A stretch of 14,668 bases of DNA from Bacillota bacterium. Its GTDB lineage: Bacteria > Bacillota > DTU025. How positions within the stretch are numbered: position 1 is the first letter of the stretch; each line of letters opens with the position of its first letter. Positions 7,271-14,668 of this stretch are shown here, one piece after another. A program made the translations under genes and the position numbers. The DNA lies in the NCBI GenBank assembly GCA_012842765.1, contig DUWJ01000027.1, forward strand, positions 1-14,668, in the 5' to 3' direction. Under the pieces are notes generated by a model. The model worked only from the letters and a program-made list of their open reading frames with translations. It did no database searches and was not told the origin of the DNA.

Positions 7271-8473
7271 TTACTCGATAATGGAAGCCACTGCTCCCGC
7301 GCCAACAGTGCGGCCGCCCTCGCGGATAGCAAAACGGAGCCCAGGCTCCATGGCGATTGGAGTAATGAGACTGATTGTCATCACCGTGTTGTCGCCAGGC
7401 ATCACCATCTCCGTGCCCTCAGGCAGCTGTACGGTTCCGGTAACATCCGTTGTTCTGAAGTAAAACTGCGGACGATAGCCGTTGAAGAACGGAGTATGCC
7501 TACCGCCCTCCTCCTTAGTCAGAACGTAAACCTGAGCAGTGAACTTTGTATGAGGAGTGATGGACCCTGGCTTCGCCAGCACCTGGCCGCGCTCTACCTC
7601 ATCTCTGTCAATACCTCGAAGGAGACATCCAACGTTGTCGCCTGCAACACCCTGGTCAAGAAGCTTGCGGAACATCTCTACGCCTGTGACCACTGTCTTC
7701 CTCGGCTGAGGCATCAAACCGACGATCTGCACCTCGTCTCCGACCTTGACAACTCCACGCTCGACTCGGCCCGTAACAACGGTGCCGCGCCCAGTAATCG
7801 TGAAAACATCCTCGATCGGCATGAGGAACGGTTTATCGATTTCCCGCTGCGGCTCTGGGAAATAGGCATCGATAGCTTCAACGAGCTTCCAAATCGGACC
7901 GCACCACTGGCAATCCTTTTGTCCGCACCCGCACTCGCCGGCCTTGTACGCCGACAGGGGAATTACAGGAATCTCGTCTCCTGGGAACTCATACTCGCTG
8001 AGCAAATCCCTTACCTCTAGTTCAACCAGCTCAAGGAGTTCCGGGTCATCGACCATGTCCACCTTGTTCAGCGCAACCACAATTGAGGGAACGCCGACCT
8101 GTCGCGCAAGCAGGATGTGCTCACGGGTCTGGGGCATCGGGCCGTCTGCGGCCGACACCACGAGAATGGCCCCGTCCATCTGAGCTGCACCGGTAATCAT
8201 GTTCTTGATGTAGTCCGCGTGTCCGGGGCAGTCAACGTGGGCATAGTGACGGTTTGGCGTCTCATACTCCACGTGGGACGTGCTGATAGTGATTCCACGA
8301 GCCTTCTCCTCGGGCGCCTTGTCGATCTTGTCAAAGTCCATGAACTGGGCAAGCCCATTCTTCGCCAGGACATTCGTGAGCGCCGACGTCAGCGTCGTTT
8401 TGCCGTGGTCGACGTGCCCTATTGTCCCGATGTTAAGGTGGGGCTTGGTCCTTTCAAACTTCTGTTTGGCCAT
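7271..8473 (-). CDS. tuf: Elongation factor Tu with Cys4 insert
   Basis: EF-Tu is the GTPase that brings aminoacyl-tRNA to the ribosomal A site. The ATG at 8471-8473 gives 400 residues beginning [20 protein letters not shown], with a GGGAGGA site 9 bases upstream; a TTG three codons earlier lacks support. GTP-binding motifs are intact: GHVDHGKT (19-26), DCPGHAD (81-87, with catalytic H85) and NKVD (136-139). Domains 2 and 3 follow, with [13 protein letters not shown] and the C-terminal GGRTVGAG. Odd: the G5 region reads IPLSAYKA, where GSALKA is usual, and is followed by a cysteine cluster C181-x-C183-x4-C188-x2-C191 able to hold a metal. It lies 24 bases after fusA. Confidence 0.98.
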   Translation of the reverse strand: MAKQKFERTKPHLNIGTIGHVDHGKTTLTSALTNVLAKNGLAQFMDFDKIDKAPEEKARGITISTSHVEYETPNRHYAHVDCPGHADYIKNMITGAAQMDGAILVVSAADGPMPQTREHILLARQVGVPSIVVALNKVDMVDDPELLELVELEVRDLLSEYEFPGDEIPVIPLSAYKAGECGCGQKDCQWCGPIWKLVEAIDAYFPEPQREIDKPFLMPIEDVFTITGRGTVVTGRVERGVVKVGDEVQIVGLMPQPRKTVVTGVEMFRKLLDQGVAGDNVGCLLRGIDRDEVERGQVLAKPGSITPHTKFTAQVYVLTKEEGGRHTPFFNGYRPQFYFRTTDVTGTVQLPEGTEMVMPGDNTVMTISLITPIAMEPGLRFAIREGGRTVGAGAVASIIE

Positions 8474-8497
8474 TTCTTTCAATCCTCCCTTGCATTC

Positions 8498-10585
<2,088 letters not shown>

Positions 10586-10619
10586 ACCTCTCCCCCCTTA
10601 CACGCGCTGGATGCCTTGA

Positions 10620-11090
10620 CTACCATCTATAATGCGCAAAGGCCTTGTTGGCTTCGGCCATTCTGTGCATTTCCTCTTTTCTCTTGACTGAAGCCCCCGT
10701 GTTCTCTGACGCGTCAAGGATCTCCGCAGCAAGCCTTTCGGCCATAGTCCTCTCCGGTCGTTTCCTGGCATTCCCAACGATCCATCGGAACGCGAGAGCC
10801 TTCCGCCTCTCCGGTCTGACTTCCGTTGGCACCTGGTAAGTCGCACCGCCAACCCTTCGCGCCCGCACTTCGAGCACAGGCATGACATTCTTTACAGCCC
10901 GCTCAAACGTATCCAAAGGCTCCTTGCCGGTCTTAGCCTGGACAATATCTGCGGCCTCGTACAGTATTGATTCAGCTACGCTCTTCTTTCCATCCAGCAT
11001 CAACTTGCTTATGAACTCAGCCATCAGCTCGCTGTTATAAACCGGATCTGGAACCGTTTCATGCTTGACTATTGTACCTCGCCTTGGCAT
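10620..11090 (-). CDS. rpsG: 30S ribosomal protein S7
   Basis: The ATG at 11088-11090 gives 156 residues, the standard S7 length, beginning [20 protein letters not shown]; a GTG one codon upstream is less likely. Conserved parts are [20 protein letters not shown], the beta-hairpin with [17 protein letters not shown], and the [17 protein letters not shown] and [21 protein letters not shown] helices. S7 nucleates 30S head assembly on 16S rRNA and contacts E-site tRNA; in E. coli it represses the str operon from the rpsL-rpsG gap. Here that gap is only 29 bases and shows no obvious S7-binding structure. A GGGGAGG site lies 7 bases upstream. Confidence 0.98.
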   Translation of the reverse strand: MPRRGTIVKHETVPDPVYNSELMAEFISKLMLDGKKSVAESILYEAADIVQAKTGKEPLDTFERAVKNVMPVLEVRARRVGGATYQVPTEVRPERRKALAFRWIVGNARKRPERTMAERLAAEILDASENTGASVKRKEEMHRMAEANKAFAHYRW

Positions 11091-11119
11091 CACTCACCCT
11101 CCCCTCGCGCTCAACAGCA

Positions 11120-11533
11120 TTACTTCGGGCGCTTCGCGCCATACTTCGAACGGCCCTGACGTCTATCTGCAACTCCAGCAGCATCAAGAGTACCGCGCAC
11201 GATGTGATACCTGACACCAGGCACATCCTCGATACGGCCACCCCTGATCAGCACGACTGAGTGCTCCTGGAGGTTATGCCCTTCACCTGGAATGTACGCT
11301 GTAACCTCAAGTCCGTTTGTCAGCCTGACCCTGGCGATCTTCCTAAGGGCCGAATTCGGCTTCTTCGGGGTAGTCGTCCTCACAACGGTACACACGCCCC
11401 TGCGCTGCGGAGCGCCCTTCCCATAGGTTGACCTGCGGTTCAAAGAGTTGTACTGGTACCTGAGTGCAGGCGATGCAGACTTAGCCTTTGACTGCTTACG
11501 GCCTTTTCTTACCAGCTGGTTAATGGTCGGCAC
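11120..11533 (-). CDS. rpsL: 30S ribosomal protein S12 with Glu at a streptomycin-site lysine
   Basis: S12 sits at the decoding centre and checks codon-anticodon pairing. The GTG at 11531-11533 is the start: the encoded [16 protein letters not shown] is the family N-terminus, and a perfect AAGGAGGTG site lies 7 bases upstream, although the frame stays open for 27 more codons. The 137-residue length and the segment around residues 13-26 match the longer S12 of low-GC Gram-positives. The [11 protein letters not shown] loop (55-65) is normal. At GGRIEDVPG (98-106) the lysine almost always found before the Asp (E. coli Lys87/88) is Glu102, encoded GAG. Asp103, the RimO methylthiolation position, is kept. 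Confidence 0.98.
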   Translation of the reverse strand: MPTINQLVRKGRKQSKAKSASPALRYQYNSLNRRSTYGKGAPQRRGVCTVVRTTTPKKPNSALRKIARVRLTNGLEVTAYIPGEGHNLQEHSVVLIRGGRIEDVPGVRYHIVRGTLDAAGVADRRQGRSKYGAKRPK

Positions 11534-11540
11534 AATGACC

Positions 11541-11549
11541 CACCTCCTT
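11541..11549 (-). promoter_or_regulatory. Shine-Dalgarno site that fixes the GTG start of rpsL
   Basis: On the minus strand the site reads AAGGAGGTG, fully complementary to the anti-Shine-Dalgarno sequence of 16S rRNA, 7 bases before GTG CCG ACC. It settles the start of rpsL against the longer open frame, which extends upstream through the rplGB-rpsL gap. Confidence 0.9.
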
Positions 11550-11582
11550 CCCATAGAGTCAGACGCTGCGGACAGAATATGC

Positions 11583-11610
11583 CCCTTCCACCTGAGTCCA
11601 GGTGCAAGGG
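11583..11610 (-). promoter_or_regulatory. Stem-loop between the L7Ae-like gene and rpsL
   Basis: On the minus strand the arms CCCTT-G-CACCTG and CAGGTG-G-AAGGG pair over 11 bases with one G/G mismatch, around a GACT loop. The stem begins 7 bases after the stop of the L7Ae-like gene and ends about 50 bases before the rpsL start. It is not followed by a U-tract (GCATATTC follows), so it is not a standard terminator. Control of rpsL translation, partial attenuation or mRNA processing are possible roles; the structure is seen, the role is inferred. Confidence 0.55.
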
Positions 11611-11617
11611 ACACTCT

Positions 11618-11866
11618 CTACTCATGGAGTATAGCAGCGGAAGCGGCGCCCACATCGATCCCACATGCCTTACCCAGCTCTTCCATGGAATCGACCATTA
11701 TAATAGGTACGCCGTTTCTCACACATAACGCCTTCACATCACGGATAACGTGCTCCTCAGCATCGCTTGCGATATATACCGCACTCACGCACCCTCGCTC
11801 CAAAGCTCTTACCGTCTGCTTTGTGCCGATCACTCGACTATCTGCGTCGGCAAGACCCTGGTTCAT
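11618..11866 (-). CDS. rplGB: L7Ae-family ribosomal protein-like RNA-binding protein (YbxF/RplGB type)
   Basis: This small basic protein resembles B. subtilis YbxF, a member of the L7Ae/L30e/S12e/Gadd45 family that binds kink-turn RNA. The conserved helix IGTKQTVRALERG and the block ELGKACGIDVGAASAAIL near the end are the family marks; a strand with AVYIASDAEE lies between. The ATG at 11864-11866 gives 82 residues, equal to YbxF, with an AAAGGAG site 11 bases upstream. An earlier ATG at 11888-11890 would add eight residues but has no ribosome site. It is the first gene after the strong promoter at 11932-11960 and lies directly before rpsL, as in many Bacillota. Its cellular role is still not well defined. 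Confidence 0.92.
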   Translation of the reverse strand: MNQGLADADSRVIGTKQTVRALERGCVSAVYIASDAEEHVIRDVKALCVRNGVPIIMVDSMEELGKACGIDVGAASAAILHE

Positions 11867-11877
11867 GGGTGTTATCG

Positions 11878-11884
11878 CTCCTTT
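11878..11884 (-). promoter_or_regulatory. Shine-Dalgarno site favouring the internal ATG of the L7Ae-like gene
   Basis: The minus strand reads AAAGGAG, 11 bases before the ATG at 11864-11866. The upstream in-frame ATG at 11888-11890 has no comparable site, and the internal start matches the length of known YbxF proteins. The spacing is somewhat long. Confidence 0.65.
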
Positions 11885-11931
11885 CGGCATATCGTTTCAA
11901 GCCCTAGCTTCAGAGGCTCAGACAGTTTTAC

Positions 11932-11960
11932 ATTTTACCATCAGCCCCCGAGCCTGTCAA
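11932..11960 (-). promoter_or_regulatory. Near-consensus sigma-A promoter of the str operon
   Basis: On the minus strand the -35 box TTGACA (11955-11960) matches consensus fully, the spacer is exactly 17 bases (11938-11954), and the -10 box TAAAAT (11932-11937) differs from TATAAT at one position. The start of transcription should lie near 11925-11929, giving a leader of about 60 bases before the L7Ae-like gene. It is the only promoter of this quality I found outside genes, and it probably drives the str genes and perhaps the S10-spc genes too. Confidence 0.88.
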
Positions 11961-12109
11961 GGGGGCACAACGAGCTATTCCCCAATTCTGCGAGATTTAC
12001 TCCAACAGAACCGCCGGTTCCAAGAAGCGACCGCACGCCCACGCAAAACTCACGCGAACATGCGGCCACACAACCTAGCCTAGCCGAGAGCGTAAGATAG
12101 CCGGGCTGT
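11961..12109. other. Non-coding stretch between rpoC stop and the str promoter
   Basis: This stretch holds no credible gene. It contains a 13-base perfect palindrome around one central base (GAACCG-C-CGGTTC, 12008-12020) and a short GGCTA direct repeat. No hairpin followed by a U-tract is visible on the minus strand, so rpoC transcripts may read into the str operon, or ending may be Rho-dependent. Confidence 0.5.
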
Positions 12110-14668
12110 CTAGGACTGGGCCTGCGACGCCCCCTCGCTCAGGGCCTCTGTTATTTCCTTCCCCAGATGCTCCGCCAAGGGCGCTCCAAGAGAATCTGCC
12201 CTCGCGGCCCCAGGAGATGCAGCTTCTCTTACATCTCGTCGACCTCTTTCGGCCTTCTCAATATCGCGTTCGATTTCCCTACTGGCTTCCGGAGACGCAA
12301 GGACCCTCACATTGCGGTATCTCGGCATCCCGGTGCCTGCCGGAACAAGCTTGCCTATGATGACATTCTCCTTCAGACCAATGAGCTCATCACTCTTGCC
12401 CTTCATAGCAGCTTCCGTAAGGACTCTGGTAGTCTCCTGGAACGAAGCCGCCGACAGGAAGCTGTCTGTCTGCAGTGACGCCTTGGTGATCCCGAGAAGC
12501 GCCGGCTTGCACGTAGCTGGCCTGAGCCCATTCGCCTTGGCTTCAGCATTAGTGTCCTCAAACCTGAAGATGTCTACCAGCTCGCCGGGGAGCAGATCCG
12601 TGTCTCCCGGATTCTCTACTTTCACCTTGCGCATCATCTGTCTGACTACTACCTCGATATGCTTGTCATTGATCTCGACACCCTGGGAACGGTAGACGTC
12701 CTGCACTTCTCTGACTATATACTGCTGCACAGCTACTGACCCGCGAATTCGCAATATATCGTGGGGATTGAGCGACCCTTCAGTAAGCTTCTGGCCCGGC
12801 TCGACCTTCTGGCCTTCCTTAACCTCCAGCCGTGCACCATATGGCACGGAGTACTCATGGGATTCGCCTGAAGGTTGAGTTATGACTATCTTGCGAGACC
12901 CCTTGGCCTCAACCATGCTTACTTCGCCAGCATACTCAGTGATGATGGCAAGGCCCTTGGGCTTTCTCGCCTCGAACAGTTCCTCAACCCTGGGCAGGCC
13001 GCGGGTGATGTCGTCCCCTGCAACGCCGCCCGTGTGGAATGTCCTCATAGTCAGCTGCGTGCCGGGCTCGCCAATGGATTGCGCAGCAATGGTTCCGACC
13101 GCTTCGCCTACTTCAACCAAGTTGCCTGTTGCAAGATTGCGCCCGTAGCACATGACACACACACCATGGCGCGTCCTACATTTCAAAACCGACCGCACAG
13201 CCCAAGACTCGTATCCCAAATCCTCGATCATCTTGGCCTGGTCCTCATCGATCATCTGGTTCTTGGCGACGATCACCTCACCGGTCTCTTCGTTCACCAG
13301 CTCCTGCAGGCTCACGCGCCCAGTGATCCTCTCCGACAGGCTCTCGATCACCGTATCGCCTTCAACAATCGCGGACACATCGATTCCCTCGGTAGTGCCG
13401 CAATCATCCTCCCTGACGATTACGTCCTGAGCCACATCCACAAGCCGCCTGGTGAGGTAGCCTGAGTCAGCTGTTCTAAGAGCAGTGTCGGCCAGCCCCT
13501 TACGAGTCCCGTGGGTGGAAATGAAGTACTCCAACACATTCAGGCCTTCCCTGAAGTTGGCCTTGATGGGGACGTCGATAGTCCGTCCTGACGGGTCGGC
13601 GACGAGGCCTCTCATCCCTGCAAGCTGGTTGAGCTGCTGCACATTACCACGAGCGCCCGATGTGGCCATCATGTATACGGGATTGAGCTCGTCGATCTTG
13701 AACTCCACACGCTCTCTCTCCCCAGTCAGCTTGGCCTCCTCGAGTTTGCGGGCCATCAGAATATCCGGCCGAATCTCCCGCATCATGGCTTCCTGAACGT
13801 TCTCGCGCGCCTCAGTCCAAACATCTATTATCAGGCTGTACTTTTCGTCCTCCAGAAGCAAGCCTCTTCTGTACTGACCCTCGATCTCCTCGACCCTGGC
13901 GTCGGCATCCTTTATGATGGCCTGTTTCTTGTCGGGCACAGCAATGTCGACTATGCCTACCGTAGTCCCTGACACAGTGGCGTAATGAAATCCGAGGTTC
14001 TTCAGGGCATCCAATACATCAGCGGTCCTCGCGTTCCCGTACTTTCTCCTGATCACACCCACGAGTTTGCTCAAGAAACCCTTGGTAGCCGGTTTGCGCA
14101 TGCGATTGCCGCCTGACTCCTCGTACTCCCAAAAAGAGACACCCCTCGGCAAGAAGTCGCCCTCAGTGAGCGCTGAATCAAATGATGACTCCGCGGAGTT
14201 TATATAGGGGAAGTCATCCGGGAATATCTCATTGAATATAAGCTTGCCAACGGTAGTCACTATCCTGCGAGTGCCGGCCTCCTCCGCTCCCAACAGAAGC
14301 TTGGACTCTGGAATTCGCACTACAATCATGGAATGCAATGCGATTGCGCCAGCATCATAAGCCGCTCGAGCCGCTTCCGGATTCTCAAACAGCTTCCCCT
14401 CGCCCTTGGCGCCTATCCGCTCGAATGTCAGGTAGTAGCAGCCCAAAACCATGTCTTGCGTGGGCGTAGCCAGCGGGCCGCCGTGAGCCGGTGAAAGAAT
14501 GTTGTTCACCGACAGCATGAGCAACCTCGATTCGGCCTGCGCCTCAGCGGACAACGGCACGTGGACCGCCATCTGGTCACCGTCGAAGTCTGCATTGTAG
14601 GCGGTGCAGACAAGCGGATGAATCTGTATGGCCCTGCCCTCCACCAAGACGGGCTCAAACGCCTGAAT
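12110..14668 (-). CDS. rpoC: RNA polymerase beta' subunit, C-terminal two-thirds (cut by window edge)
   Basis: The visible 852 residues are the catalytic and C-terminal part of beta'; the 5' end is beyond the window. Near the cut is NADFDGDQ (visible residues 25-32), whose three aspartates hold the catalytic magnesium. Then come the bridge-helix region with ATSGARG and [14 protein letters not shown], and the trigger-loop region from [20 protein letters not shown] to [14 protein letters not shown]. Four cysteines (about 423, 497, 504, 507; the last three in [11 protein letters not shown]) form the second zinc site. After the usual final motif GTGMPRYRN there is a tail of about 66 residues, charged and then rich in Ala, Ser and Glu, longer than in many homologs. 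The stop is TAG. Confidence 0.98.
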   Translation of the reverse strand: MQAFEPVLVEGRAIQIHPLVCTAYNADFDGDQMAVHVPLSAEAQAESRLLMLSVNNILSPAHGGPLATPTQDMVLGCYYLTFERIGAKGEGKLFENPEAARAAYDAGAIALHSMIVVRIPESKLLLGAEEAGTRRIVTTVGKLIFNEIFPDDFPYINSAESSFDSALTEGDFLPRGVSFWEYEESGGNRMRKPATKGFLSKLVGVIRRKYGNARTADVLDALKNLGFHYATVSGTTVGIVDIAVPDKKQAIIKDADARVEEIEGQYRRGLLLEDEKYSLIIDVWTEARENVQEAMMREIRPDILMARKLEEAKLTGERERVEFKIDELNPVYMMATSGARGNVQQLNQLAGMRGLVADPSGRTIDVPIKANFREGLNVLEYFISTHGTRKGLADTALRTADSGYLTRRLVDVAQDVIVREDDCGTTEGIDVSAIVEGDTVIESLSERITGRVSLQELVNEETGEVIVAKNQMIDEDQAKMIEDLGYESWAVRSVLKCRTRHGVCVMCYGRNLATGNLVEVGEAVGTIAAQSIGEPGTQLTMRTFHTGGVAGDDITRGLPRVEELFEARKPKGLAIITEYAGEVSMVEAKGSRKIVITQPSGESHEYSVPYGARLEVKEGQKVEPGQKLTEGSLNPHDILRIRGSVAVQQYIVREVQDVYRSQGVEINDKHIEVVVRQMMRKVKVENPGDTDLLPGELVDIFRFEDTNAEAKANGLRPATCKPALLGITKASLQTDSFLSAASFQETTRVLTEAAMKGKSDELIGLKENVIIGKLVPAGTGMPRYRNVRVLASPEASREIERDIEKAERGRRDVREAASPGAARADSLGAPLAEHLGKEITEALSEGASQAQS

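Noticed and set aside
7100..8020. Plus-strand open frame (306 codons) across the tuf-rpsJ gap and the 3' part of tuf
   Set aside because: Most of it is antisense to tuf; the part in the gap reads through the GC-rich stem-loop and has no coding signs.
11534..11614. N-terminal extension of rpsL by 27 codons
   Set aside because: The extension covers the hairpin and the ribosome site, is not S12-like, and the GTG at 11533 has an ideal Shine-Dalgarno site.

Overview
The window is one continuous block of core transcription and translation genes, all on the minus strand. Read in the direction of transcription (high to low coordinates) the order is: 3' part of rpoC, a small L7Ae-type RNA-binding protein (rplGB/ybxF type), rpsL, rpsG, fusA, tuf, then rpsJ, rplC, rplD, rplW, rplB, rpsS, rplV, rpsC, rplP, rpmC, rpsQ, then rplN, rplX, rplE, rpsN (zinc type), rpsH and the first 40 codons of rplF. 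This is the end of the rpoBC operon followed by the str, S10 and spc operons in canonical bacterial order. No mobile element, CRISPR array, tRNA or rRNA was seen, and no accessory gene. Long plus-strand open frames are shadows of these genes.

The likely host is a Bacillota (Firmicutes) bacterium of moderate GC content, probably a deep clostridial-type lineage. The grounds are: an L7Ae/YbxF-like gene between rpoC and rpsL; an S12 with the extra N-terminal segment seen in low-GC Gram-positive S12; the short zinc-binding S14; strong AGGAGG-type Shine-Dalgarno sites with frequent GTG starts and one TTG start; and an EF-Tu with a four-cysteine insert that I recall from anaerobic Clostridia. The species cannot be named from this window.

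Layout: rpoC ends at 12110. A 243-base gap follows, holding a near-consensus sigma-A promoter (TTGACA, 17 bp, TAAAAT at 11932-11960) that should drive the L7Ae-like gene and the str genes. A hairpin lies between the L7Ae-like gene and rpsL. Another, very GC-rich, lies in the 164-base gap between tuf and rpsJ, the only other sizeable gap. From rpsJ to rplF, gaps are 0-40 bases, with overlaps at rplD/rplW and rplP/rpmC, so this part is almost certainly one transcription unit. No second clear promoter was found, so the S10-spc genes may be read partly from the str promoter through the structured junction.

Together the genes build the ribosome (12 large-subunit proteins including partial L6, and 8 small-subunit proteins), supply the two main elongation GTPases, and encode the catalytic end of RNA polymerase beta'. 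I see no undescribed multi-gene system. The points most worth checking are a glutamate in S12 at the lysine where substitutions give streptomycin resistance, the Cys4 insert in EF-Tu, and the RNA structures at the two operon junctions.
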